The translations under genes and the position numbers were made by a program. A DNA stretch of 64,000 nucleotides from Osedax fenrisi (lineage: Eukaryota > Annelida > Polychaeta > Sabellida > Siboglinidae): the NCBI GenBank assembly GCA_964019155.1, contig OZ025239.1, forward strand, positions 9,226,274 through 9,290,273. Direction: 5' to 3'. Numbering within the stretch: position 1 is the stretch's first letter; every line of letters starts with the position of its first letter. A model generated the notes under the pieces. It had not been told where the DNA came from. It worked only from the letters and a program-made list of their open reading frames with translations, and did not search any database. Positions 34,385 to 47,186 of the stretch are shown here, in pieces.

Positions 34385-36557
34385 TTTGAAGAGGTATTTT
34401 TTAAACTTGTTTAAAACTATTTTTTTTAAATGAATTGAAATATATGGATTTTTCATAATTTCATTCAATTTTTTGGGACCAGAAAATAATATTCAATTAT
34501 GATATCGTGTATGTTTTATATATAGTAGAGTGTAATTAAAAGATTTTATATATTTATCGTATCTCCATACAAAAATGTAATTCATAGTTTTTGGACAATT
34601 ACCTACAAATATATTATGCATAAACAAAATATTCTTATAGATAATAAGATCTCATAACTTTAATATATTATAATTACTAAATAGAGAATGTGTCCTAATT
34701 AAAATAAAAGTTCCATTTCTGATTATAAATATATCATTATTAATAATTCTAATTACTTTTTTGTTGTAATAATTATATTTCATATATATTACTAAAGTAT
34801 ACATTTCCTCACAATTCCAAGCAATACAATACATGAGGTAAACATAAAGAATTATATATTAAATATAGTATTTTTTCGGCAGAATAGTAGGTTTTACTAA
34901 CTAAATTTTAGTTCTACTAAGTTTTGTTAACATATATATAATTGTTATTAATTTAATTTGAATACTTATTATATGTTGTTTAAAATCTAACTTTGTATCC
35001 AATATAACCCCCAAAAAAATTATATGTTTTACATAAAGATAATGGTTGTCTTTCAATACAAATATTATAAGTCAATGATGCACTTTATTATACAATAGTG
35101 TTTGTTTTTGCAGTATTCAATTTTAATTTGTTTAAATTAAGCCACTCATATAACGCATTAACGTCCGATATTAACCGATTAGTTAAATATATATTATTAT
35201 TTTTACGAATGCTAAGAGATGTATCATCAGCAAAAAGTATCAAATTTCTATCATCAGATATGTCTAAACAATTATATATATATTATTTATATATAATATA
35301 AATAATATTGGTCCTAAAATAGATCCTTGCGGAACTCCTATATTTATATTCAATTTTGAAGAACTATTTTCACCTAGTTTAATAATCTGACTTATATTAC
35401 TTAAATATATTTAAGTATAAGCTATGGCTCTTTAATAATGTCATTGATTTACCTTTGAAACCATAATATTATAATTTTTTTAAAGTATATCATGATTTAC
35501 AGTATCAAATGATTTTTTTAAATCTAAGAAAATAGAAGCCATTTTATAATTTTTTTTGGAAACAAAATGTCAAAAAGTTATAATTATGTATATGTACTGT
35601 TGAAGACTTTGCAATGAAACCATATTGATTTTTATATAAAATATTATTTCCATCAATAAATAATAACATTTTTCTACTAACAATTTTTTCAAATATTTTA
35701 GAGAATTGAGGTAATAAAGTGATTGGACGATAGTTATTTATTTCTTCATATTTTCCATTTTTATATATAGGAATTTTAATTGTAATTTTCATTTTATTAG
35801 GAATAGTAGATGTATGTACTATTTGATTAAACATGAAAAGTAAAGGTTCTAAATCAGATTAAAAATTTTTTTATTATATTCATGTCAATACCATTTATAT
35901 CTCTAGAAGTTTTTGATTTAATATCAATTAATGCATTATATATATCATTTTATGTAATTTATTAAAACTATTAATAATGGGTTCCTTCAAATATAAAAAC
36001 TATTACCCTCTAATGAAGGAATAGATTTACTAATATCAGATCCAATAGATGCAAAAAACTCATTAAAAGCTTGCGCTCTATCTGATTTATCTATTAAAAA
36101 TCTTGGATACACAAATTATCGGGAATAGTATCCTTACTATTTTTATTTATTAAAGTTTTAATTTTTTTCCAAGTTTCATTACGACTTTGATGCAGGAAAT
36201 TATACATAAAATGATTTTGTAGTCTTCTAATAATTATATTAACTTTTTTTCTATATTTTTTATATGTTTATATGTTGGGAATTAATTCTTATAAATCTTT
36301 GTATAGTTTTTCTTTATTTTTTATTGCATTTTTAATTTTGTTTGTTTAGCCAGAAGGTTCATTATTTTTATTTTTATTTTTTGTTTTTAATGTAATTGAT
36401 AATGGGCAGTTTTTATTATATAGATTAGAGAACATTGATATTAATGTATCATATATACTATTAATATTGGATAAACTAGTAACTAAATCCCAATCACATT
36501 TTTCCAAATCTGAGATAAAATTATTAATACATTGAGGTGATATGTTTTTCTTACTAA
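34385..36557 (-). pseudogene. Older LINE, RT half
   Basis: Minus strand: DLEKCDWDLVTSL at 36500, a charged linker (IKNAIKNKEKLYKDL), NETWKKIKTLINK, then NNYRPITLLPQFSKIFEKIV at 35750, NQYGFIAKSS at 35630, a VNHDIL-type motif, GVPQGSILGPIL at 35340, DDTSL at 35220 and the C-terminal GPKKLNEIMKNPYISI near 34480. Frameshifts and stops are frequent. Its endonuclease half is at 37760-38215; the LINE at 36582-37722 separates the two. Confidence 0.8.
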
Positions 36558-36581
36558 TATATATATATATATATATATATA

Positions 36582-37715
36582 ACTCAGAAGGGTGTTATTG
36601 AAAAATCAATTAAGCAAATATATTTGAGCTTATGACCTCTTCATCATAGTTAGTGATCCTAAAACTAAAACGGAGGTAAATGGTATAAAAATATCTATAA
36701 TAATTAAACAAAATAAAAATTGATAAAATATGTAAATAGAATTTTGTGATAAAAACAGTTAAAAGTAGAGAATAAGATAATAAACTAAAGATACAATATA
36801 AAATGCTAAGTAAAATAATAAAACGCTTTAAAAACAGTTGAAGAATTTCGATAAAATTCTTCCCGAACATTCTATTGATTCTTTAATACTGGCGGTCTTC
36901 AATATTTTCCAGGTATTTGTAGGAAAATTCATCTCTGTCTTGAGAATTTGGTTTCCAGAATACCAAGAGCCCAAAGAACCAACACAGAAGGGAATTACAT
37001 ATCCGAGGTGGCGATACTTTTCTATCTTCCTGTTAGCGGCAGATTCCATATTTGTAATCGAGTCGTAGGGAATTGTGATGTCGACAAAATAACATGAGTT
37101 GTTATATTTTATAACAAGATCCGGTTTTAAGTTATCTAGTGAGATGTAGCTAGTATCGTACTCAATATCGCATTCATCTAGGAACTTAGTTAGTACTCCA
37201 AGGACAGCATCATGTCTTTCTGTCATCATTGTTAGTGATGCAGTACACATATTCAATATGTGCATCGTCGTTTCATCCTTGGAGTAGCATTGCCTACATT
37301 TTTTATCTGTTAAGCCTGAAAAAGCTTTTACTGGAAGAGTCTGAGTTCTAGACATGTGCCAATAGTTCCAGGATTTGAAAGATAGTGTCGATTCTTGTGA
37401 TATTAGCTTAGTGATTACCTTAGAATTTGCATCCTGGGATAAACACTCAGCTACACTGCCTTGTAACGGAAGTTCCATGAATTTTCTGCTCCATTGCTTT
37501 CTCAGCGCAAGTCGCATGCTTTTTACAACCTTAGCAGGAGTGGAGCAGATATCATCGATGGCTATGATTATGTTCCCATCGGATATATCAATGCGAGCTC
37601 CAAGGTGTGTTGCTGCATGTCGAGTGCGCGTCCAAAGATTAGCACCTTTGCTATAAAATCTATAACCATATAACCCATGCGTTTGGCTACCGGATAGAAA
37701 TTCAGTGAGTGGTAT

Positions 37716-37722
<7 letters not shown>
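36582..37722 (-). mobile_element. 5'-truncated LINE with restriction-like endonuclease, between (TA)n tracts
   Basis: A minus-strand R2/R4/Dong-type non-LTR element, recognised by a C-terminal CCHC finger and a restriction-like endonuclease. The 3' UTR runs from 36827 to 36582 and ends CTTCTGAGTT, then (TA)n (36558-36581). The 5' end stops at another (TA)n (37723-37757). Both sides continue into the same older LINE, so this copy was inserted there, apparently at a TA-rich site. Confidence 0.8.
36828..37715 (-). CDS. C-terminal part of REL-type LINE protein (CCHC finger and endonuclease)
   Basis: The frame is open from 37715 (just after a TAA inside the (TA)n) to 36828, about 295 codons; the first Met is at 37517. 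It begins GANLWTRTRHAATHLGARI, the post-RT region. From the Met, residues 74-91 read CRQC...H...C (C-x2-C-x8-H-x4-C). RHD follows at 101-103, KPDLVI at 131-136 and FVDITIPYD at 144-152. R/H, PD and D at this spacing match the PD-(D/E)xK nuclease of R2-clade elements, which nick a specific target. The RT itself is missing (5' truncation). The surviving part has no stop, so the copy may be fairly young. Confidence 0.82.
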   Translation of the reverse strand: MPLTEFLSGSQTHGLYGYRFYSKGANLWTRTRHAATHLGARIDISDGNIIIAIDDICSTPAKVVKSMRLALRKQWSRKFMELPLQGSVAECLSQDANSKVITKLISQESTLSFKSWNYWHMSRTQTLPVKAFSGLTDKKCRQCYSKDETTMHILNMCTASLTMMTERHDAVLGVLTKFLDECDIEYDTSYISLDNLKPDLVIKYNNSCYFVDITIPYDSITNMESAANRKIEKYRHLGYVIPFCVGSLGSWYSGNQILKTEMNFPTNTWKILKTASIKESIECSGRILSKFFNCF

Positions 37723-37759
<37 letters not shown>

Positions 37760-37764
<5 letters not shown>

Positions 37765-38215
37765 TAATATTTAAATTTAAATTTATATTTATATATAATG
37801 GTAAGTGATCCGTAATATCCGAGCAAAGATTGCCTGCACACATTATATTTATTATATTGTTATCAATACAAAAGTTATCTATTAATGAAGCAGTTGATGT
37901 AGAGAATCTAGTAGGTGTATGTATAACATAAAATAAATCAAGTTGGTGTAAAATATTAAAAAAATGGTTGAGAATCTAGACTATAGTCTATAGGATATAT
38001 CCATAAAATTAATATTAAAATCTCCACATAAAATAATATTATTGTTAGAAAAATTATAAGAATTAAAGCTATTGTATAATATATCAAATAGTAATTGTTT
38101 GTTATAGGTTATAGGATATATATATAAAAATACCTGTAATATAAAATGTACATATAGCATATATGCATATATGCATATATAGCAGTGGATGCAGAACACA
38201 CATATATAATTAGTT
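37760..38215 (-). pseudogene. Older LINE, APE endonuclease part
   Basis: Minus strand: FSNNNIILCGDFNINFMDI, then (with frame breaks) TPTRFSTSTASLIDNFC and CSDITDHLPLYIN. These are the GDFN, P-T-R, LIDN and SDH-x-P blocks of an APE endonuclease. The text continues, across the inserted element, into DLEKCDWDLV at 36500. Confidence 0.65.
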
Positions 38216-38436
38216 ATGTCTATATAGTTTTTTTTATATCTATTTGCAGAAGTATTATAATTGCATGTAGTTTATTCGTTATTATAAGATATTGTAATAT
38301 GAAACTACTTCCATTCCGATCCCATAATACGCCCATGATAAGATTAATTATATTCATTCTACATCAGCTTATATTACATCCGTTAATATAAATATATATA
38401 TAAATATATATATATGCATATATATACATACTCGTC

Positions 38437-39075
38437 AAAAATCTATATCAGCATGTTATGCTTTGATAAATTATATTGATTACTTAAATATCAATAACAA
38501 ATTATTCATATCCAGAATATCGATTGATTTTAAAAGCTTTCGACACTTTAAATCATGATATTTTATTTTTAAAAGTATATATGATTTCAGAGATATCACT
38601 TTTTCACTATTAAAAAGATATTTAACAAATAGGTAGCAATATATAAGTTATAATAATACCAATTATAAAATACTTCCGATTAAATGTGGTGTAGGAGAAC
38701 CTACACAAAGTTCAGTTTTTAGACAATTACAATTTTTAATTTACATGAATGATTTACCTAATATAACTAACAAATGCAATTTTACTCTTTTGCTGATGAT
38801 ACAACTTTAACATTTAAATCTTGAATTTAAATCTAAGATCTAGAAACTGAAATTAATTCTAAAATCTACTCAAGTTTTAATATGCGACTGGCTTTGCGGT
38901 AATAAGCTGGTTCTTAATATTGACAAAACACATTTTATTTTATTCCATCGCACAATAGTTAAACATAAATTTAATTTAAAAATAAATAATATATTCATAA
39001 AAAAATCAACTAATTCTAAATTCCTAGGTATTTCAATTTACAAAAATCATAATTTGAAAATGCATATATAGTAAA
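38437..39075 (+). pseudogene. LINE RT relic, first part (plus strand)
   Basis: FKSFRHFKS, then KAFDTLNHDILFLKV, CGVGEPTQSSVFRQL, FLIYMNDLPNITNKCN and FADDTTLTF appear in order with frameshifts. WLCGNKLVLNIDKTHFI follows at about 38890, then FLGISIYKNHNLKMH at about 39025. The frame breaks off where the 39.08-40.39 kb insertion begins. Confidence 0.7.
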
Positions 39076-40390
39076 TGTTTGTATTTTTTCCGTGTTTTAA
39101 CTCATATAAAAGCCCGACATTTTATACGGTTTGTTAAATTTTACATGGTAGAAATTAAAAAATAATTATAAGTTAATATATGATATAGAAATTAATCTTC
39201 ATAAAGATATAACAATTTATTTACATTTGTTTTATAAAAAAGTATTGTTATATATAAATATAAATTAACTTGTAAGGTGACTAATGTCCGTGTTTTACAC
39301 TGAGAAAATATGCGTGTATTATACTGACATAAATCACTATATATATACAAATAAATAATATATTTTAATTTAACATATATGTATACCTATATGTTGTAGA
39401 ATAGTATTAAGTATACTCTTTATTATAGAGTAGGACCTATTGAAATAAATAAAATAAAAAATATTAAAAAAAATGTGTGTATTGGTCGTGTCACAGGCTA
39501 AATGTCCGTATTTTACACATACTAAATATTCGTGTATTACACTTACAAAATATCAGTGTATTGAACAGACATTTTGTCACTATAAAATTCATTTACAAAT
39601 ACATTATTTTTTTTAATATAGAAAAAATATACTATTTTACCTTTTCTATATTTTAATAATATTGATTACCTATATTGATTTAATTTAATACTGGTGTAAA
39701 TTAATTATCAATTATTTTTTTAATTTATATTTAATTTAATAAATAAAGTTACTAATTTAAAATCATAAATTATTAAAGTATTTATGGTTTTTTTTAAATC
39801 ATCATAATTTAATTTGTATTTCAACTTAATTATAATCATAATTATATTGATAATTAAGATAATACAATTTGAAATAATGTTATAATGATTTATCTTTATT
39901 GAACATTTAAACATTTTATTTAATATTCAAAAATTATTACTATTAAATTTTTGTTTTAAATATAATCGATATGCCATTCTATAATACATATAGAATTATA
40001 AGTATATCAATAATATAAAATGTTCTTCAGAATATTAATTATAAAGAACTTGTATACAAATAAATATATTATTGTTACAACATTTCCGTGTATTATAGTG
40101 AAAAATGTCCGTCTAATACATATGTTCTATAGAATACCATATATGGTAGCCATGTGGATGTGTAAAGTTGTAAAATTGTAACTTTAAAACGATTTTCTAT
40201 CAAGTCAACTACAATTGTAGTGGTATTACTTATGTACCCCATTACTTTCCAGCAACTTGCCTGAAATATAGAAACTTTATAGGGGGTATCCCATTACAAC
40301 TTGATAAACAATGGTTTTAAAGTTACAATATTTCTGACAAGTTGCCAGATATACTGTATTGGGATACCCCCTTGATAAACGGACATTTTC
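39076..40390. mobile_element. Insertion with repeated ATGTCCGTGTTTTACAC words and a fold-back right part
   Basis: It separates two halves of a plus-strand LINE. The word (A)ATGTCCGTRTTTTACAC or a close variant occurs at about 39100, 39285, 39320, 39505, 39525 and 40100; its complement is near the right end (ACGGACATTTT at 40379). The right part has GGGGGTATCCCA (40282-40293) and the complementary TGGGATACCCCC (40360-40371), plus longer imperfect inverted stretches around AACTTGCC and GTAACTTTAAAAC. No coding sequence. It may be related to the GGGGAAA/ATACGGACAC elements, judged by motif style only. Confidence 0.5.
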
Positions 40391-40985
40391 TTACACAAAA
40401 ATGTAATGGGAATAAATATTATTAAAAATAAACTTTACTATTGAATTAGTTTACTTCATAGATATAAATATAAATGTAATATTAATACTTTAGTTATGCT
40501 TTATTTATCTTTTTGTCATAGTCATATTAATTATTGTTCTATTATATGAAGAAGTACTTACTCTAGCAATATAAAATATATTCAAATTAAAAAAAAAAAT
40601 GAAAACAATATATAAACTTGATAACAAAACAAATATTTATGACATTATTTTAAGACATAACATTCTTAAATGTAAAGATGTAATAAATATATCTATTTAA
40701 CATATATGTTCAGATTATATAACAAGAATTATTTACATAGTTCAATTTGTAAGTTATTTACCCCTAATGTATCATTTTATACTTTCGGTTAAATAAAACA
40801 TTATTATTTATATATAGTAATATATAGTAATATAGTAATATACCAAAAATAAAATGTGATCATGACAAATTTAGTATTCGTTTCAAAGGTTCATGTTTAT
40901 GGAATTCTTTAAATAAAACCATATCATCTTTAACGAATATGAATACTTTTACAATGCATGTTAAAACATGTTTTTAAATAATTAT
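40390..40985 (+). pseudogene. LINE relic, second part (plus strand)
   Basis: It resumes the LINE interrupted at 39075: INIIKNKLYY then LSFCHSHINYCSII at 40500, and the terminal block IRFKGSCLWNSLNKTISSLT, TFTMHVKTCF, stop at 40973. Orientation and domain order match the first part. Confidence 0.65.
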
Positions 40986-40989
40986 ATCT

Positions 40990-41647
40990 ATTACTTTACA
41001 CCTACTTATCTATATTGTTTGTTATTTTATTTACATGGCCATCTTTCCTTCTTGTTAGATCTTTTAAAGTGTTGGTATTGTATAGATATTTTTTATCTTT
41101 GTAACATTACTTTGGTCTTTAGTTTTCTTTGATTATTTATAGTTTAACTTATTTATTATTTTAATAGATTTTTATATTTTTTAAATAATTTATTATATAT
41201 TTTTATAATATTTTATTATTTTATTTGTATATACATATTGATATTTTTGGTATTGAGAGTTACATTTTATTATATTGATTTTCTTATAAGACAGATGAAC
41301 GAACAAAATATAATTACAAAATATATATACTCTTTATATGTATTCGTTTTTATATTAATTATCTCATTACCAAGAGCAGGTTGGTATCTCGATAAGTTCA
41401 ATAGAACTTCTATACCATACCTGGGTTTTTGATCTCGGTCATCAACTAAATTTGATACAATTATTAGTATGTAAAGATTGACGAACAGTGAACGACTTTG
41501 ATACGCGTGCCATCTTGTGTGATAGTGCGTGATCACATTAAACATCTCAGCAATGTCGGAGCTATATCCACGTTCGGTTGATCAACCCTATCACGTGGTA
41601 ATCAGTGTTACCATGGTTACCGCTATAGTATTTATATCTAGTATACT

Positions 41648-41715
<68 letters not shown>

Positions 41716-41907
41716 CGAGGCACATTGTGCGTGTGTACCTGTATATATGTGTATGTGTATGTGTACCTGTATGTGTGTGTACGGGTGTATGCATATAGAT
41801 ATTCATTATAAAATATATTAGAAATTATTAAATATTCACATGAATCACATGCGATAGTCTTATTTGGGTGTGTTTTGGTGTATGCTCTATACAATTTAAT
41901 TTTAATT

Positions 41908-41948
<41 letters not shown>

Positions 41949-42728
41949 ATAATAATAGAGTGGCAGGTTCGTAAGTATACTTATATATAACTATATGTTA
42001 TATATAACAATATGTTATATATAACAATATGTTATATATAACACTACCTGTAACACTATACGTCGCTATAGATATGTATACGTTGTATATACTATACCCT
42101 ATACGAGTACGCGACAACTATGCGGATATCGTTATGTACGACTCTATTAATAGGCTATTAATAGATTCTCTATTAAGTATATATATATATATATATATTA
42201 TTCTATATTGTCCTACTCTATTAATATATTAATAAGCTATTAATGGAGTCGGTAGCTACGTATATAACAATAGTCGTATAGTTGTACATACACTATAACA
42301 AAGGAAATTGTATTTATGCTATAACATCTATGCAAGTGAATAATGGAGTCGAAAGGGGCTTAACCCTTCCCCTATTTTTAGTTCGGGATATCATTTATAA
42401 TATCTCCCCCATTTTTCAATATTTTAATATAATATTTGCATTCGATAATTATTAATAAGTCAACGATGCGTGACCACTTTACCTCCTTCGTTGTTTACGA
42501 AGTACTACGGCAATAATGGCGATCAGTGAAATGTACATTATAACTTCTATCGTTGGTGTTTCATTATTTATTGAAAAATATGTCGACTACCTAAATTGTA
42601 TTATCGCTCGATAATTATAAATTAAATAATTGATATAATATACTTCAAAATCTTGCACAAAATATGACGTAATAGATAATTGAATCAATAATCCATATTT
42701 TACTTTACATTTTAATATTAATATACGC

Positions 42729-42745
<17 letters not shown>
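40990..42745. other. Non-coding DNA, mixed composition, with microsatellites
   Basis: Tracts of (TA)n lie at 41653-41706 and 41919-41945, the first followed by TGTG/TGTA runs. A GC-richer block at 41380-41640 has no convincing exon borders. TATATAACA repeats lie at 41990-42040 and TATTAATAGGCTATTAATAG at 42145-42240. Confidence 0.45.
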
Positions 42746-42769
<24 letters not shown>

Positions 42770-42780
<11 letters not shown>

Positions 42781-42901
42781 GAAATCATACAATGAAATAC
42801 TACAAAAACAAGTATATGGTACAAAAACAAGTATATATACTTGTTTTTGTACCATATACTTGTTTTTGTAGTATTTCATTGTATGATTTCATTATATATA
42901 T
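42770..42901. repeat. Perfect 132-bp palindrome, no spacer
   Basis: Every base from 42770 to 42835 pairs with its mirror position from 42836 to 42901; the centre is AAGTATATATACTT. Each arm contains ACAAAAACAAGTATATGGT with a second ACAAAAACAAGTATAT. The ends lie in TA-rich DNA. Perfect arms imply recent formation or ongoing correction, and such a sequence can extrude a cruciform. Confidence 0.95.
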
Positions 42902-42966
42902 TTCAGTATATATATATATATATATACTATGACAGTAATACTGTTACAGTATGTCCTTATAAGTAA

Positions 42967-42999
42967 ATGGCTTTAGTACTACTATAGTACTAAAGCCAT
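42967..42999. repeat. 15-bp inverted repeat with 3-nt loop
   Basis: ATGGCTTTAGTACTA, loop CTA, then the exact complement. It lies 65 bp from the 132-bp palindrome. Confidence 0.9.
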
Positions 43000-43392
43000 G
43001 CATATATATTTATATTAATTGGATAATATATTGCAATAGGTACCTGCGTACATAATACACCTACGACGTACGTCCCGTCTATAACACGCACATGTTCCAC
43101 CTAGTATCCTTATATATATATTTATATATATATATACCTATACAAATATATATTTGTATATAATATCCTAATATCTAATATCCTTATATATATATACCTA
43201 TACAAATATATATTTGTAAATATGTATATTATATATGTATGTATACCAGTATGGGTATTATAGTGCTCACCATACACAGCAGTACACCTCGTTCGATGTA
43301 GATATTATTATACGAGTGAACAATGTAGACATTAACGAACAATAAATAATATAGGAAATCTTAGGTATTATTTGAATTATCATAAAATGTTC
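43000..43392. other. Non-coding DNA with a duplicated TA-rich segment
   Basis: A segment with CCTATACAAATATATATTTG occurs twice (43136-43160 and 43196-43220). No gene. Confidence 0.5.
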
Positions 43393-43560
43393 TTGAAAGT
43401 AGGGTTCCTTGAATAACTTCTTACTAAAGTCTTATTAAAGGTTTTTTAGAAATGAATATTTAAAAGAACCCTCTTATATAGGTTATTTTAAGAACTGTCA
43501 GAGTTTCTTATATCGGAAACTGAATAACCTTAAGAAGTTCCTCGAAGAACCGTTAGTTTT
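43393..43560. mobile_element. Small inverted-repeat element
   Basis: GGTTCCTTGAATAACTTCTTA near the left end and its imperfect complement TAAGAAGTTCCTCGAAGAACC at the right form the arms. The inside has further AAGAACC/GGTTATT words that continue the pairing. About 165 bp, no coding. Confidence 0.5.
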
Positions 43561-43820
43561 TAGATGTATCGTAGTACCGACTCTGTATTTCCTATTAATA
43601 ACCGTATATGTCAGTCTATACTTCTATAGTCGTATACCACTCTCTACGAATATATCAGTATATAATACTTTACTACTCAATGCATATATATATATATATA
43701 TATATATCACTGCATACATACTACTATCTACACTTCTATAAGTCCCTGCATATCTCCTCGTATCCCTTTAACCAGTCGAATAGTGAATCATGAACATGTC
43801 ATACCATATGGTATATATAT

Positions 43821-44155
43821 TGTTATTATTATTTTATATCGGTGGATTTCTTTCATCCTATCGAGGAACTTAGATGAAATTTTCAATTATAACCATATAT
43901 CGCTATAATATCATTTAGAAACCGCTATCATGTTAAGGAATCTGTGGTTTTAATGAGAGCCGATAATGTATGTATACATAATTATATAAGATAATAATAA
44001 TATAATAATAACTTCAAATAATATTTTAAGACTTAATTCAATGCATTGAATATATATATATTGCCCGAATAATGGTCCGGGCGAGGCTCAAACCCGCGTC
44101 CTACTGCTCGTGTCTCTGATGCCTTAGCTAACTGAGCCTCACAGGCAGTTTAATA
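43821..44155 (-). mobile_element. tRNA-derived SINE, copy 3
   Basis: Reverse complement of the 58-kb SINE. The 3' tail (TTATTATT) is near 43822; CATCCTATCGAGGAACTTAG and TTTAATGAGAGCCG follow. The tRNA-like head at 44070-44155 has an intact B box (complement GGTTTGAGCCTCG) and A box (complement TGGCTC/CTCAGTTAGCTAAGG). Confidence 0.75.
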
Positions 44156-44687
44156 TATATATATAGAGTATATACTATAATGATAGTTATAATTATTTAT
44201 ATTGTAATATTTACAATTATTAACGATTTACGAACCTTTTAATATAAATAATGCATAAAATAAATACATATTAAATTATAATTTATATTTTATAACCACG
44301 TCATTCATTGCAATACAAAATATACGTTAATCTTTAAATATATTTTATTAATCGGCGTGATATCTATCTTTATTATCGTTGTCATTGAATTGATACGCTT
44401 GTTTATATAGTATTGGCCTATATAGGTCAGTTATCTAGGTATTCAGCGATACGCCCACTTTTTATATTAAACGACACGCCTATTTATTATTTACCATATA
44501 TTAAATAGCATCATAGATTTATGGTTTTCCAGTAAAATATAAATCTATGAATAACATATACATCTAAGGAGCACATACATTACATCCGGTGATACATGTA
44601 ACGTCGTTGATAGATAGTATTTATTAGACATCATATACATATATATATAACTATACCAGATTTGGTAGAAATTTCTTGCAGAATATT

Positions 44688-44983
44688 AACCATTTGGTAG
44701 ACATGATTATTTGGAGGACAATTTCATGTCCACCAAATAGTTAGGGCAATAATTTATCACTTTTGGTATAAATTTGACTTATAATAAAATTATATCATTA
44801 ATATATATTAACTATATTTATATATTATTTATTAATTATATTAAAATCTAGAGAATAAGTGAGTTTAAATAATGATTGAATTAACACTCTATATATATTG
44901 GATCGATAAATATAACTATTTAGTATACATATAATTTTTAATTATAATTTTAATGATTTATAAATCATTAAATATATAGTATT

Positions 44984-45038
<55 letters not shown>

Positions 45039-45426
45039 TATAGGGTGTTTACATTTACAATTACAATTTATATTACTCATAGATCATAAAATTTACATAC
45101 ACAAATACATTTTACATTCATAATCAATATATATTTTTAATTAATTAATTAATTTATATGTTTAAAAATAATTGTACATGCGCGTAATTTTTTCTTATCA
45201 TTAAATATAGAACATAACTTAGAAAATAATAAAGTTAGAGCGAATTCATTATACAAGAATTCATAAAAAATAAATCTTAATATCGTCCACAAAATTAAAA
45301 ATTATACATAATATATTAATATAATTAGTATCATAATTAATTAATATGTACATTTTCAGCTTCATAGCTATCTTTTATAAATTGTCATCAAAATTATTAT
45401 ATTTTCCATTGTCTACCAAATGGTTA
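44688..45426. mobile_element. MITE-like element with TTTGGTAGACA ends
   Basis: AACCATTTGGTAGACA (44688-44703) and its exact complement (45411-45426) bound 740 bp of AT-rich DNA with a long (TA)n at 44992-45034. Near the left end TTTGGAGGACA and GTCCACCAAATAG repeat the terminal word in both orientations. Confidence 0.5.
44992..45034. repeat. (TA)n microsatellite
   Basis: About 21 TA units inside the TTTGGTAGACA element. Confidence 0.95.
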
Positions 45427-45429
45427 TAA

Positions 45430-46567
45430 TATGACTATATATATAAATCATATATTTATTATTCATATATATATATATATATATATATTTAAAAATACCA
45501 CTTACATGGTAACCATACAGTATATTACATACACAACTCGATGTATGTGCAAATCGTGAGTGCCGTTATCGTTAAGGTAAAGGTGCCGCGGCATCCATAA
45601 TAAATAGGTCAGATCGGATAGTGAATAGTGAAACATAGGCAGCGTTGAGGGTCACGTGATCAAACAAGTCACGTGATTTATATGTATACTATCGCTACCG
45701 ATGTTTATAAGGAAATATATAACACTCACGCCAAATCATGTAATTATATGTTGTATACTAAAACCAACAGAGCTACCTATAGGTATATATAGGGCACATT
45801 TTCGGAACTATGTGTTGTTTATAATGTTAATTTATACCAAAGTATGCACTTTTAAAATGAAAAATAATATGCTTTAAATTATTATTTTTATTATGGAAAC
45901 TAAGTGTTCTTTACTAATATATAACAAAGTAATAGGATATGTTGGTTTTAAATGCTATCCATATCTATATTGCGAGTAAAAGATAATTTATATTGCGTGT
46001 AATTTAATAGAAAAATGAAAATATTGTAGTATGCAAATCGCGGCAAACCTAAATCTATTTCGATACTGCTGCTAGCAGCGGGCTGTATGAATACTAATCA
46101 CGTTGCGTAGATAGGGAGTGTAATATCTTTGCCCACTATAGACAGGTATATACGCTATATTGCCTATAGTGAATAGTGAAACAGAGGTATACCTATACCG
46201 CTGTAGCGGCGTACGGGACACGTGATTTATATGTATACAATCGCCCTCTATCGGAAGGTTTTCTTAAATTAGGTCAATGTCGCGTGCGTCGATTACAATG
46301 GTACGCGTTAATGGTACTACTTACTGCGTTAATGAGTAGTACTACTCATATATGACGTTACATCATATCGTACTATCACCTTCCAGCATAACATACTGTA
46401 AGTGCCATCATATTGTACTGTTACCTATTATCTGTGTTGAATTTTATTGAAATATTGATTTTATTAAGTCCATATTTTATGTTTCGAAACCAACTTTATC
46501 CGGTTTAATTTGTTTCAAAACCAATTTTATCCGTTTTCATTTGATTCAATAATACCATATCTCATGG

Positions 46568-46619
<52 letters not shown>

Positions 46620-47116
46620 CATACATACATATATATATATATATACAATTCAAACGTGTACTCCTGGACCTAGATGCAATACGATACAATAACTCGGAGT
46701 TACCTAACAATGATAATTATTAGTGTTTTATGTATACATTAAATACGCATCATAAGGCTATTTTGTAGCAGAACGCTCTTATCCTCACTAATATTTCATA
46801 CGTGATACACGTGACATCTCTGTCGGGCTGTACGTGGGTAAGTACGAGGGGGAGTAAATACGCGATCAAAGAGAATGTCGACACCCCCCCCCCCCCCTTT
46901 ATTAAAAGGATAGCGGATAACACGTGATAGAACGCGAGGTCACGTGATATCTATTGTTCCGTCCGACTCTAGTCTAGATATAGTCGTATCGTATTCGTTA
47001 TTTTCATCATTTTTTAGTATTCGCTACAATCAAAAAATCGGACAATACTATTCATCAGAGTATTAAATGCGCATGTCACGTGGTATCCACGACGTAGGTC
47101 CTACGTGTCCTACGTT

Positions 47117-47186
<70 letters not shown>

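Noticed and set aside
41270..41545. Overlapping open frames on both strands at 41.24-41.55 kb
   Set aside because: Both strands are open by chance, neither shows a recognisable domain, and no splice borders fit.
44070..44155. tRNA gene on the minus strand
   Set aside because: A and B boxes are present but the arms do not form a full cloverleaf and the sequence continues into the SINE body; it is the head of SINE copy 3. The same holds for 58446-58530.
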